Origin: DATCIH01 sp036507955
GTDB lineage: Bacteria > Bacillota > Clostridia > Clostridiales > Clostridiaceae
Assembly (NCBI GenBank): GCA_036507955.1
Contig: DATCIH010000116.1
Location: 1 to 64,000 of the forward strand
Direction of reading: 5' to 3'
Length of the DNA: 64,000 bases
The translations under genes were made by a program, and so were the position numbers. Position 1 is the first letter of the stretch; each line of letters opens with the position of its first letter. The notes beneath the pieces are model-generated. The model was given only the letters and a program-made list of their open reading frames with translations, ran no database searches and was not told the origin of the DNA. Shown piece by piece: positions 17,316 to 26,573 of this stretch.

Positions 17316-18401
17316 TTAATATTCCTTGCAAGCAATCCCTTTTATACCCAATCCATTCCCAGCTTCAAGTGATATGATGCTTTCATTAAAGATTGCACCT
17401 CCAACTATGGGATCCTCTTTACATAAAACTGGTCCATCTAGATCAATCTTAGTTATAATGCTTTTTGCAGCCGCCAAGTGTGCTGCTGCCGTTACACTGA
17501 CTTTTGCCTCTAGCATACAGCCTATCATACACTCCATTCCATATATCTCCGCCATAGAACAGATTTTAAGAGCATTATAAATGCCTCCTGTCTTCATTAA
17601 CTTTATATTTATAAGATCTGCTGCCCTCCTCTGCATTATTGTCAAGGCATCTTTGGGAGAAAATACACTCTCATCAGCCATAACTGGTATGTATACATTA
17701 TCTGTAACGAATTTCAGGCCATCAATATCGTGAGCATCTACGGGCTGTTCTACGAGTTCAATATCAAGAGCTAAATCCTCCATTTTTCTCAAAATTTTAA
17801 CGGCTTCTTTAGGGGACCAACCTTGATTAGCATCTATCCTTAGATTTATATTAGGACCAATTGCCTCTCGAACTTTTTGTAATCTTTCAATATCCAAAGC
17901 TACTTCTTTCCCAACTTTAATCTTAAGTGTTTTATATCCCAGACTTACAGCATCAAGACTGTCCACTGCCATTTCCAAAGGGCTATTTACACTTATGGTT
18001 ATATCTGTGGTTATCTCTTTCCTGAAACCGCCTAATAATTTATACAATGGTGCCTTGTACAATTGTCCATAAAGATCATAAAGGGCAATATCGACTGCTG
18101 CTTTTGCACTTGTATTATTTACCATACATTTGTTTAATTTTATCATAAGTTCTTCAAAATTATCTATTTTCATACCTATTATAGTTTTCTTAATAACATC
18201 ATTTATTGCGCTAACAATTGCTCCAGTAGTATCACCGGTTATAACTACCGTTGGCGGGGCCTCACCGAAACCTACATTACCAGAATCAGTTAATACTTTT
18301 ACAATTACATCTTCCACACTATTAACCGTTCTTAAAGCAGTCTTGAAAGGCCTCCTTAATGGAACTGAAATATATTCAAGCTTTACATCAATAATTTTCA
18401 T
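17316..18401 (-). CDS. ykfB: L-Ala-D/L-Glu epimerase (dipeptide epimerase)
   Basis: A 361-residue enolase-superfamily enzyme of the muconate-lactonizing subgroup. KTLKIKVG is the KxK motif with the catalytic Lys. Metal ligands are DANQGW, ELVEQP and ADESVF, and the opposite Lys lies in INIKLMKTGG. The N-terminal capping domain begins MKIIDVKLEYISVPLRRPFK. YkfB/YcjG enzymes convert L-Ala-D-Glu from murein to L-Ala-L-Glu so it can be hydrolysed as a normal peptide. Its start overlaps the previous gene by 14 bp and its neighbours are muropeptide genes, supporting this specificity. Confidence 0.88.
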   Translation of the reverse strand: MKIIDVKLEYISVPLRRPFKTALRTVNSVEDVIVKVLTDSGNVGFGEAPPTVVITGDTTGAIVSAINDVIKKTIIGMKIDNFEELMIKLNKCMVNNTSAKAAVDIALYDLYGQLYKAPLYKLLGGFRKEITTDITISVNSPLEMAVDSLDAVSLGYKTLKIKVGKEVALDIERLQKVREAIGPNINLRIDANQGWSPKEAVKILRKMEDLALDIELVEQPVDAHDIDGLKFVTDNVYIPVMADESVFSPKDALTIMQRRAADLINIKLMKTGGIYNALKICSMAEIYGMECMIGCMLEAKVSVTAAAHLAAAKSIITKIDLDGPVLCKEDPIVGGAIFNESIISLEAGNGLGIKGIACKEY

Positions 18402-19182
18402 TTTGTACTCCTCCCGAAATTAAATAATCATAAGAAATTTTAGAAACTTTTCCTATTATATCTCTTGCATAATTATCGCTAGTAGCATTCCAAGTAAGCA
18501 TAGTAAAAATATAATCCTTATGTTCAGTGTACACTACTCCTACATCATGCTTTATATTAGGGAGATCCCCTGTCTTGTGAGCTACAATAATACCCTCCTC
18601 AAGATTAATTTTCATCATAGAATTGTCCATCTGCATTTTCATTATCTTAATCATTATGTCACTATAAGTTTTACTAATTAGCTCTCCCTTGTCCATAAGT
18701 TCTAAAAGCTTAGACACATCCTGCGCGGTAGTATAATTATCCAAACCCAATAATCTTGCATCAAAATCCATCATTTTTCTTTTTAAAATTGTATTCTCAC
18801 ACCCTAATCCTCTAATAAACTCATTTATATTTTCTATTCCCAGCATATGTATGAGTTGATTTGCAGCAGTATTGTCACTTTGTATTATCATTAAAGTAAT
18901 AAGGTCCTTGATGGTATAAGTATTCCTTTCATCTAGAACATATATGATACTATAGGGTACCCTTTCTTCCTTATTAATAGAAATTCTATCCTTTAAATCT
19001 AGTTCTCCATAACTCACAAGTTGAAAAGTCTTTGCCATAATAAACAATTTTATTATAGAGGCTGAAGGTACTACTTCCAAATAATTTATGTGGTACGTCT
19101 CACCAGATTTTAAATCCTTAATAAAAATAGAGTATCTTAGGTTCTTATCTTTCATAAAGTCTAAAATTATGTTTTTTAACAT
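18388..19182 (-). CDS. Class A beta-lactamase-like serine hydrolase, no signal peptide
   Basis: A 264-residue protein with all three penicillin-recognising motifs of class A enzymes: S42-I-I-K45 in PSASIIKLF, SDN in IQSDNTAANQ, and KTG in VAHKTGDLP. The N-terminus (MLKNIILDFMKDKNLRYSIF) has no signal peptide or lipobox, so the protein should stay in the cytoplasm, unlike resistance beta-lactamases. It is the first gene of the epimerase-Opp-DppA block and overlaps the epimerase by 14 bp. A role as a D,D- or L,D-peptidase or amidase on imported murein peptides is inferred. A resistance function is unlikely unless export is non-classical. Confidence 0.8.
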   Translation of the reverse strand: MLKNIILDFMKDKNLRYSIFIKDLKSGETYHINYLEVVPSASIIKLFIMAKTFQLVSYGELDLKDRISINKEERVPYSIIYVLDERNTYTIKDLITLMIIQSDNTAANQLIHMLGIENINEFIRGLGCENTILKRKMMDFDARLLGLDNYTTAQDVSKLLELMDKGELISKTYSDIMIKIMKMQMDNSMMKINLEEGIIVAHKTGDLPNIKHDVGVVYTEHKDYIFTMLTWNATSDNYARDIIGKVSKISYDYLISGGVQNENY

Positions 19183-19238
19183 CCTATTACCTCCATCTGC
19201 GTAACTGTTTATGTTTGTTATGGAAATTTATATAATTC

Positions 19239-19277
19239 AGTATTATAATAAAATAATACTTTGAGTATTAGAATACT
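19239..19277. promoter_or_regulatory. Cluster of four AGTATT half-sites
   Basis: In the 115-bp divergent region between the lactamase-like gene and the P60 gene, AGTATTA (19239-19245) faces TAATACT (19254-19260), and AGTATT (19264-19269) faces AATACT (19272-19277). The two adjacent palindromes share the half-site and could bind a regulator of both transcripts. Confidence 0.4.
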
Positions 19278-19297
19278 TTAACTGGTGAGGTGCAATT

Positions 19298-20569
19298 ATG
19301 TATAAAAATGATTATAATATACCTGATTTTATGAATTCAGCTGATTTTTGGATGAATGATATTAGTGATTCTAAGGAGATAATGCTTTCTGTTGATGAAA
19401 TTAACGAGTTTAATAACAAGCTTAAACCTATAGTCAACTCTTTATATTCAATAGATAAAGAAACTGCTACTATAGCTTCTAAAATTCTAATTGGATATAT
19501 ACAGTCATATGAACTACCTCTATCAGATATGTATGATTCAAATGGAGAGTTACTACACCAGGATTATTATGAAAAAATTATACATAATACTAATTTGGAT
19601 GCAATCAAGGACTATACTACAATTAAGTATGGTATCTCAGTAAGAAAGACTTCTGTCCGAAGTTTTCCAGTGGAGAATTCGATTTTTTCTTCTATTGAGC
19701 AAAGCAAAACAAATAACTTTGACAGGTTTCAAGAAACAGGGTTGTTTCCCTGTGAACCCGTATTGATACTCCATGAAAGCAGTGATAAAAAGTGGTATTT
19801 TGTGAAACTTTATAATTATTTTGGTTGGGTCAAAACTGATGATATAGCAATAGCAGAAAATAAAGAGCAAATTTTTGATTATACTAACTGTAAAGATTTC
19901 TTATTGGTTACGGTGAAGGAAGCAACTTTAATTATTAATGAAAATGATTCTTCTCCAATAACTATAACATGTGGAATGGGTACAAAGCTATCATTAATGG
20001 AAAATCATATGGTAAAATTTCCAACAAGAAGCAGTAATGGTAAGCTTGTTTTTAAAAGCGCTGTTATAAGCAATAATGAAGACATTATTAAGGGATATCT
20101 TCCTTATACAAGATATAACATAATAAATCAGGCCCTTAGATTTATTGATACACCCTACGATTGGGGAGATAAATTTTCTGGGAAAGACTGTTCCAGCTTT
20201 ATACTAACAATCTATAAGTGTTTTGGATTTTTACTTCCACGTAATGCTAATCAACAGGAAAGCAGTTTTCTTAGTAGTGTCAATTCTCTAGTATTCACCA
20301 AAGAAGATACACTCGAGAATAGAAACGTTAAAATGGACAAACTAAACCCAGGTGATGCCCTATTTATGAAAGGGCATGTAATGATGTACCTTGGTAAATA
20401 TAAGTTTATTCATTATATGATTCACAGTTTTGCTGGATATGGTGTTAAAAAGGAAGCTGTCTACGAATCACGCAAAGCAATGTTAGTTGCAATTACACCC
20501 GTTGATCTGCCAAAAGCTGATGGCGTACCTTTTATACTAAAATTTACTTCTTCAGTACATTATCAATAA
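19298..20569 (+). CDS. NlpC/P60 gamma-D-glutamyl endopeptidase, YkfC-like
   Basis: A 423-residue protein without signal peptide. An N-terminal helical region and SH3-like segments (KWYFVKLYNYFGWVKTDDIA) lead to a C-terminal NlpC/P60 peptidase with the catalytic Cys in GKDCSSFI and a probable catalytic His in LFMKGHVMMYLGKYKFIHYM. Length and order match YkfC, which cuts the gamma-D-Glu-to-diamino-acid bond of free murein peptides in the cytoplasm, releasing the L-Ala-D-Glu that the epimerase needs. It is divergent from the epimerase/importer block and shares its promoter region. It ends 17 bp from the convergent YesN gene. Confidence 0.85.
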   Translation: MYKNDYNIPDFMNSADFWMNDISDSKEIMLSVDEINEFNNKLKPIVNSLYSIDKETATIASKILIGYIQSYELPLSDMYDSNGELLHQDYYEKIIHNTNLDAIKDYTTIKYGISVRKTSVRSFPVENSIFSSIEQSKTNNFDRFQETGLFPCEPVLILHESSDKKWYFVKLYNYFGWVKTDDIAIAENKEQIFDYTNCKDFLLVTVKEATLIINENDSSPITITCGMGTKLSLMENHMVKFPTRSSNGKLVFKSAVISNNEDIIKGYLPYTRYNIINQALRFIDTPYDWGDKFSGKDCSSFILTIYKCFGFLLPRNANQQESSFLSSVNSLVFTKEDTLENRNVKMDKLNPGDALFMKGHVMMYLGKYKFIHYMIHSFAGYGVKKEAVYESRKAMLVAITPVDLPKADGVPFILKFTSSVHYQ

Positions 20570-20586
20570 AATGGTAACTTAATTAA

Positions 20587-22146
20587 TCATTTACTATTTC
20601 TATATTGAGTAGGTGTAATATGTGTAACCTTTTCAAACTTATTAAAGAAGTAATTTGGATCTGAATATCCTACTTGATTCGCTATTTCGCAAGTTTTTAG
20701 ATTTGACCTTCTTAATATTTTTTTTGCTTCTTCAATCCTCACATGTTGTAAATAATCATTAAAATACATGCCTAAATTCTTTTTAAGTAATTGTCCTAAG
20801 TATACTGGATTAATAAAAAAAACATCTGATAGTTTTTTTAATGTAATGTCATATTGATAATTATTATTTATATATTTTTCTACCTCATACATAGATGTCG
20901 GTTGTCTATTATTCTTCAAGGAATTAATATATTTTGAAATATCAAAGGAGAAACTTACAAGTGTTTCCTGCATTTCATCCATACTGCTACCTTGTAATTG
21001 ATTTAAATTAGTATAATTCTTCATGAACTCATCAACATCACCATATTTTTTATAAATACAGGTAATAACTTTTGATATGAATATTATAAAATAAGTATAG
21101 ATTATTTCTGGTGGAACCTGCTTATTTCTTATATTATTTAAAATTTCGTTAATATCATTTATAATTCTTTTTGTATCTTCCTTCTCTATAGCATCTATAA
21201 GTTTTTCAACTGAAATATCATCACTAAGACTATAATTAAATTCTATTTGTTTAACTTTATCATAAAAAATAATACTATTTTGATAAAACAGGTTGAAATG
21301 TTTCCCCTCTATGCATGATTTATAAGACTCTTTTAAATCTGATAATTTCATTATCTCCTTACCTACAATTATCAGGCAACTACAATTTAAAATATTTTTT
21401 ATATCATTAAATAAGCTATTAACAAATATTTCAATATCATTATTAAAGTGTTTTAAAATATTTTCGCTTAAAATTATACCATATTTCCCTAATTCTTCAT
21501 CATATAAGCAGTTAATATTCTCTTTATTAATTGCTTTATGTATAATTTCTCTAATCTTTTCTAAATTTGACTGTAACTCATCTTCTTCTAGTTTTTCGAA
21601 CCATTCCAAAATGCTAATTTCAACTTGTACATATCTCTTTTTTAAATTCTTTATATTTTTAAAAAACTCCTCCAAGTATTTTAGTGGAAAAAGTTCGAAG
21701 TTATCATATATTAAAGATTTTATCACATTATTATTGTTACTTTCACCCAACTTATCTTCTAACTCTTTAGCTATTAATTCCTTAGAGATTTTTTGTAAAA
21801 CCCCAATTAGTTCATCCTCTTCAATTGGTTTTAATAAATAATTAATCACACCATATCTAATAGCTCGCTGAGCATATTCGAAATCACTATACCCGCTTAA
21901 TATTATGAAGTGGGTATTTAAGCCTAAATTTTTTTTTGATTGTTCAATAAATTCAAAACCATCCATTTCAGGCATTTTAATATCAGTAATAACAAGATCT
22001 GGAGACTTATCTTCCATTAGTTTTAAGCCCTCATCTCCATCGCTTGCTTCTCCACATATATAAAATCCATATTGCTCCCAGTCAATAATTAATTTCAAGC
22101 CATCTCTAACAAAGGGTTCATCATCAACTATTAAAACCTTATACAT
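20587..22146 (-). CDS. YesN-type response regulator, AraC-family output (second of pair)
   Basis: A 519-residue regulator. The receiver domain (1-120) has DDEP and the phospho-acceptor in LVITDIKMPEMDG. A long linker of about 280 residues is predicted helical. The last ~100 residues are an AraC DNA-binding domain with two helix-turn-helix units (DITLKKLSDVFFINPVYLGQ and TCEIANQVGYSDPNYFFNKF). It is 30 bp after a paralogue and belongs to the same kinase operon. Two response regulators for one kinase is unusual in this class; the second may act on another promoter. Confidence 0.88.
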   Translation of the reverse strand: MYKVLIVDDEPFVRDGLKLIIDWEQYGFYICGEASDGDEGLKLMEDKSPDLVITDIKMPEMDGFEFIEQSKKNLGLNTHFIILSGYSDFEYAQRAIRYGVINYLLKPIEEDELIGVLQKISKELIAKELEDKLGESNNNNVIKSLIYDNFELFPLKYLEEFFKNIKNLKKRYVQVEISILEWFEKLEEDELQSNLEKIREIIHKAINKENINCLYDEELGKYGIILSENILKHFNNDIEIFVNSLFNDIKNILNCSCLIIVGKEIMKLSDLKESYKSCIEGKHFNLFYQNSIIFYDKVKQIEFNYSLSDDISVEKLIDAIEKEDTKRIINDINEILNNIRNKQVPPEIIYTYFIIFISKVITCIYKKYGDVDEFMKNYTNLNQLQGSSMDEMQETLVSFSFDISKYINSLKNNRQPTSMYEVEKYINNNYQYDITLKKLSDVFFINPVYLGQLLKKNLGMYFNDYLQHVRIEEAKKILRRSNLKTCEIANQVGYSDPNYFFNKFEKVTHITPTQYRNSK

Positions 22147-22176
22147 AAATAAATCTCCCTTTATTTTTTATTGTAA

Positions 22177-23742
22177 TTATAAATACTTTTTATACTCTGC
22201 TGGAGTAACACAAGTTATTTTTTCAAATTTAGATATAAAATAATTTGCATCGTTATACCCTACCATAGTTGAAATTTCGGAGATTTTATACTTCTTACTT
22301 TCTAGTAATTCCTTAGCCTTCGTAATTCTATAATCATTGAGGTAATCATTAAAAGAAACTCCAAACTTTTTTTTGAATATTTGGCCTAAATAAATAGTGT
22401 TAATATAAAAATGTTTAGAAATATCCTTTAATCTGATATCCTGGCTATAATTTATATTTATATACTTCTTAACTTCGTATAATATTCCACTTTTCTTGGT
22501 TTCTCTGATACTATTCATATATTTACTGGCTAGATTGCAAAAGTTCTTTAATTCTTCCTTAATATCTGAAATAACCATAAAATTAAGTTGAAGCCGCTTA
22601 ACACTACTAGCAAGGTGCTTCACATCCCCATTCATATTTGTAATTAATTTTATTACTTCTAGTTCAAAACTTGCAATATCCGCCTTAATAATCTCAGGCG
22701 CAATAAGTTCAACCTGGAAATTAGTACAAATAATTTCTATGTTTTCATTTATTTTATTAAGATTATTTTTTTCCACTGCTTCAGTTAATTCTTCAAACAA
22801 TTCATTACTTTTACCACTATAATTAAAGATAATATCTTTTATAGTTTCATAAGAAACAATTCCCTTTCTACTGAGTAGAAAATTTGTGTTTACTGTAGTT
22901 ATACAAGAATCTCGAGATTCCTTTATTAAAGGAATACCTCTAACAGTTTTCCCAATATATAAGATTGCTTGTGTTCCCATCTTTTCAAAAATTATATCTA
23001 TTACCATTTGTAACATTGGCATTAAACTATAATTCTGGTTATCAAGCATGCTTTTTGACACTACTATGCCCAATCCAATGTTCTCCTGCAAAAAAAATAA
23101 TGTCTTATTGACTCCATTTATATTTAAAATAACTTTCTTTATTTCTTTTAATATTTCATATATATCCGCTTCATAATATACTTGAGAATATTTACACTTT
23201 ACCGCCTGAAGGATTACATATATAAATTCGCCATTTTTATATTCAGGTACATATTTTTTAATTTTGCCTAACTTTTTTTCCAACAATTTACCGTCAATAA
23301 ACTTTTTTAGCATTTTGCCAGTAAAATCCCTATAATCAAACTCATTAAATATCTTCTGCTTCTTTAAATCAAGTTCTTCTTTTATTATATTTAAAGTGTT
23401 TATTATCTCATCTTCATCAACTGGTTTCAAAATGAAATTATAAACGCCATACCTCATTGCACTTCGAGCATACTCAAAATTACTAAACCCCGTTAAAATA
23501 ATATACTTTGAATCTATAAGTTGTTCCCCTATACATCTTTTTATAAGTTCTAATCCATCCATCTCTGGCATCTTTATGTCAGTGATAATTAAGTTTGGTT
23601 TGAAATTTTTAGCCTTTTCAAATGCATCAATCCCATTGTCTGCAACGCAACATACTTCAAAACCATATTGATGCCAGTTTATTAAAGCCTCCAAACCTAA
23701 TATAACAAAAGGTTCATCATCTACAATCATAACCTTATACAA
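22177..23742 (-). CDS. YesN-type response regulator, AraC-family output (first of pair)
   Basis: A 521-residue regulator built like its neighbour: receiver domain with DDEP and LIITDIKMPEMDG, long helical linker, and C-terminal AraC domain (IRLKDISKHFYINTIYLGQI, then KISEISTMVGYNDANYFISK). The start is TTG, preceded by GAGGGTG, and MYKVMIVDDEP aligns with the usual N-terminus, so TTG is accepted. It follows the YesM kinase by 11 bp and probably activates the adjacent sugar transporter promoter near 29350. Confidence 0.9.
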   Translation of the reverse strand: MYKVMIVDDEPFVILGLEALINWHQYGFEVCCVADNGIDAFEKAKNFKPNLIITDIKMPEMDGLELIKRCIGEQLIDSKYIILTGFSNFEYARSAMRYGVYNFILKPVDEDEIINTLNIIKEELDLKKQKIFNEFDYRDFTGKMLKKFIDGKLLEKKLGKIKKYVPEYKNGEFIYVILQAVKCKYSQVYYEADIYEILKEIKKVILNINGVNKTLFFLQENIGLGIVVSKSMLDNQNYSLMPMLQMVIDIIFEKMGTQAILYIGKTVRGIPLIKESRDSCITTVNTNFLLSRKGIVSYETIKDIIFNYSGKSNELFEELTEAVEKNNLNKINENIEIICTNFQVELIAPEIIKADIASFELEVIKLITNMNGDVKHLASSVKRLQLNFMVISDIKEELKNFCNLASKYMNSIRETKKSGILYEVKKYININYSQDIRLKDISKHFYINTIYLGQIFKKKFGVSFNDYLNDYRITKAKELLESKKYKISEISTMVGYNDANYFISKFEKITCVTPAEYKKYL

Positions 23743-23753
23743 AGTCTCACCCT

Positions 23754-25523
23754 CTAATCTTTAGCATTAGTGTTTATAGGTATTGTTATTTTGATATTTG
23801 TTCCTTCTCCAAGAATACTATCTATTTTAAAGTGAAAACCTTTCCCATAAATAAGCTTTAATCTGTTATATACATTATTAATTCCTATGCTCTTCTTTCC
23901 TTCATACTCGTTATCTAAATTTTTAACTATTTCATTTAATTTCTCTTCATTAATCCCAATTCCATTATCACTTATGATACATATTATATCACTATATTCA
24001 TATTTAAACTGAACAGTTATTTTCCCACCAGATTTTTTACCTTCTATTCCATGAATACAGGCATTTTCAACCAGTGGTTGAAAAGCCATCTTTGGTATCA
24101 TTAGATTTATTGCTTCCTCATTAATAATAAGTTCATATTCTATTTTATCGCCAAACCTATATTTTTGGATTTTTAAGAAATCTTCTATGTATTCCATTTC
24201 TACTTTGACGGAAATCATATCATTTCCCCACACCAAAAGCCTTCTAAACATTTTAGCTACATATTTTATTATTTGTGCAGTTTCAATCTCTTTTTTGATT
24301 ACACTTCTCATTCTTATGCTTTCAAGTACATTAAACAAAAAATGAGGGTTAATTTGACTCTGGAGTGCATTTATTTCAGCTTGCCTTCTTTCAATCTCAA
24401 TACTTTTCTTTTGAAGATTAGCTTCATATACATCCATTATAAGTTCCTGAATCTTTACTGTCATACGGTTAAATTCTTTAATTACTCCTCCAATTTCATC
24501 TCTTCCTTCATTACAATCTATAACTTCATACTTTTGTTTACCAACTTTATTAATATATTCACCAAGAATTTTAAGTCGGTTTGTAAAAGAACGTGCAATT
24601 ATATATATAATTGTTAATGCAACTAATAGCTCTATAAATCCCATAAATATTATAAATTTTTCTGATCCCTGCATTGCATTTGTAATATATGATTTATTAA
24701 CTACAGCTATAATATTCCATTTTTTTAAATCTGAATATTTTCCTAAATTAGTTTTAAACTCATATTGATTTTTTTTAAGGGCTTTCGAGTCAAATATTGG
24801 TAATATGTTTCCTTCTCTTATATATTTTTTATCTGTGGTATACATTATTTGATTTTTTTCATTAACTAAATATACTTCTCCAGTAAGTTTCTCTGAATTT
24901 AATGAATTTATAATAGAGGAATCTTCTAGATTTATTTTCAAAATACTATTATAATCTTTTCCTTCTCCAAAATTATTTAGAGCTTTTAAAAGACTAAGCT
25001 TCCATAATCCATTTTCCTCATAAAATCCAAAATGAAATTTATAAGGATTATCTAAGAGAACTTTATACCAATAATTTTTCATGACTTCCCTATCTATTTG
25101 AATAAAATCACTACTATTTATTATGCTTATATTTCGTGTATATATTTTTACTTCACTTATTTGGTCTACTACATAGTTTTTTTTCATTAGAACATCTCTT
25201 AAAAAATCGTTATATTCTCCATAAAAATCTTCAATAGAGCTATAATTTTTGTCTAAAGCTTCCTTAATCTTTCTATCTGAAATAATATTATAGGCCGCTA
25301 CTGAAACATCGTTTAGGTTTTTATACAATTGAACTTTAGTTCTGTCAAGAGAGGCATTAATTTGTTCAATTTGTTGTTGTTTTATATTATTACTTGTAAT
25401 AGTAATAAATATTGTACTAGTAATTATTACAGGAATAAATATGCAAAAAACGTAAATCATAAGCAATTTATTTTTTATACTTATATTATCAATAATATGT
25501 TTATTAAATAATGTTTTAAACAA
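23754..25523 (-). CDS. YesM-type sensor histidine kinase
   Basis: A 589-residue membrane kinase. Helix 1 lies near residues 20-42. An extracellular sensor domain of about 240 residues follows, then helix 2 (IIFMGFIELLVALTIIYIIA), a HAMP domain, and the His_kinase domain with the phospho-accepting His in LQSQINPHFLFNVLES. The ATPase domain has VENACIHGIEGK (N box) and DNGIGI (G box). The start is TTG after GAAGGAAGTG. In YesM/YesN systems the kinase senses an extracellular sugar or its loaded binding protein. A terminator separates it from the permease genes upstream, so it may have partly separate expression. Confidence 0.92.
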   Translation of the reverse strand: MFKTLFNKHIIDNISIKNKLLMIYVFCIFIPVIITSTIFITITSNNIKQQQIEQINASLDRTKVQLYKNLNDVSVAAYNIISDRKIKEALDKNYSSIEDFYGEYNDFLRDVLMKKNYVVDQISEVKIYTRNISIINSSDFIQIDREVMKNYWYKVLLDNPYKFHFGFYEENGLWKLSLLKALNNFGEGKDYNSILKINLEDSSIINSLNSEKLTGEVYLVNEKNQIMYTTDKKYIREGNILPIFDSKALKKNQYEFKTNLGKYSDLKKWNIIAVVNKSYITNAMQGSEKFIIFMGFIELLVALTIIYIIARSFTNRLKILGEYINKVGKQKYEVIDCNEGRDEIGGVIKEFNRMTVKIQELIMDVYEANLQKKSIEIERRQAEINALQSQINPHFLFNVLESIRMRSVIKKEIETAQIIKYVAKMFRRLLVWGNDMISVKVEMEYIEDFLKIQKYRFGDKIEYELIINEEAINLMIPKMAFQPLVENACIHGIEGKKSGGKITVQFKYEYSDIICIISDNGIGINEEKLNEIVKNLDNEYEGKKSIGINNVYNRLKLIYGKGFHFKIDSILGEGTNIKITIPINTNAKD

Positions 25524-25580
25524 ATTTATACACTTCCTTCTATATCATAAGCAGACTAATTATAGCTTCAAATTATTTTA

Positions 25581-25630
25581 ATTACAAGAAAGCCACCGCA
25601 TTCGTTAAAATACAATGGCTTTCTTGTAAT
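25581..25630 (-). terminator. Terminator after the first transporter operon
   Basis: A perfect 15-bp inverted repeat (25581-25595 with 25616-25630) lies between the permease stop and the kinase start. It probably reduces but need not abolish read-through into the two-component genes. Confidence 0.7.
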
Positions 25631-25649
25631 ATTGATATTACTATAATCT

Positions 25650-26549
25650 TTAGCCTTTTACGCCTCCTAGGGTAAGTCCTTTTACAAAGTATTTTTGCAA
25701 ATATGGATACACCGCCAGGATTGGCAATATAGCTACTATAGTCATTGCAGCCCTAAGTGAATTAGGCGTTACTGCGGCAGCACCGTTAGCACCTTTTAAT
25801 GCTGCCAGTTGACCTGATTGTGTACTAGCTAATGCTAAGCTTGACTGCAACACCTTTTGAAGTTCAAACTGCAGCGTACTTAAATTAGCATTTGAGCAAT
25901 ACAACATGGTATCAAACCAAGAATTCCATTGTCCCACAGAAACAAATAGTATTACTGTAGCCAGTACAGGTACACTTAATGGCATAACTATGGAAAAAAT
26001 TATTTTAAGTTCACTTGCACCATCAATTTTAGCAGACTCAATGAGACTTGGTGGAAGCCCTGCAATATAGCTCCTAACTACCATTATATTAAATGCACTT
26101 ACAACTCCAGGAAGTATGTAAACTAGAAAGTTATTTCGAAGATGCAAATCCATTATTAAAAAGTAACTTGGAATTAATCCAGCACTTATATACATTGAAA
26201 ATACAAATATTCTAGAATACAATTTACGAAGAACAAACTCTTGTCGACTTAATGCATAGCCTACTACAAGACTACAAGTTACATTTAGCAATGCGCCAAT
26301 AATAGCACGAGCTGAAGAAATAAAAGCAGCATGATAAATAGCTTGGTTTTTTAATATTATTGAATAATTAATTGTTGTAAATTTTCTTGGCCAAATATGT
26401 ATTCCACCTCGTATTGAATCAACAGAATCATTAAGGGAAACAGCTATAGTATTTAAAAATGGATACAAGGTTACAATCATAAGAATAATGAGTAGCGTAT
26501 AATTTATTGTATCAAAAATTATATCCTCTCGAGTCGCCTTAGATTTCAT
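25650..26549 (-). CDS. Carbohydrate ABC permease, LplC/YtcP type
   Basis: A 299-residue CUT1-family permease with about six membrane helices, starting with LLIILMIVTLYPFLNTIAVS. The cytoplasmic coupling motif is ESAKIDGASELKIIFSIVMP (EAA-type loop). The C-terminus YLQKYFVKGLTLGGVKG is the signature end of LplC/YtcP proteins. These permeases import oligosaccharides from plant cell-wall polymers and use a shared ATPase (MsmX-like) encoded elsewhere; no ATPase gene is present here. It lies 24 bp after the partner permease. Confidence 0.92.
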   Translation of the reverse strand: MKSKATREDIIFDTINYTLLIILMIVTLYPFLNTIAVSLNDSVDSIRGGIHIWPRKFTTINYSIILKNQAIYHAAFISSARAIIGALLNVTCSLVVGYALSRQEFVLRKLYSRIFVFSMYISAGLIPSYFLIMDLHLRNNFLVYILPGVVSAFNIMVVRSYIAGLPPSLIESAKIDGASELKIIFSIVMPLSVPVLATVILFVSVGQWNSWFDTMLYCSNANLSTLQFELQKVLQSSLALASTQSGQLAALKGANGAAAVTPNSLRAAMTIVAILPILAVYPYLQKYFVKGLTLGGVKG

Positions 26550-26573
26550 AAAAAGCCTCCTTAAAAACTATGA

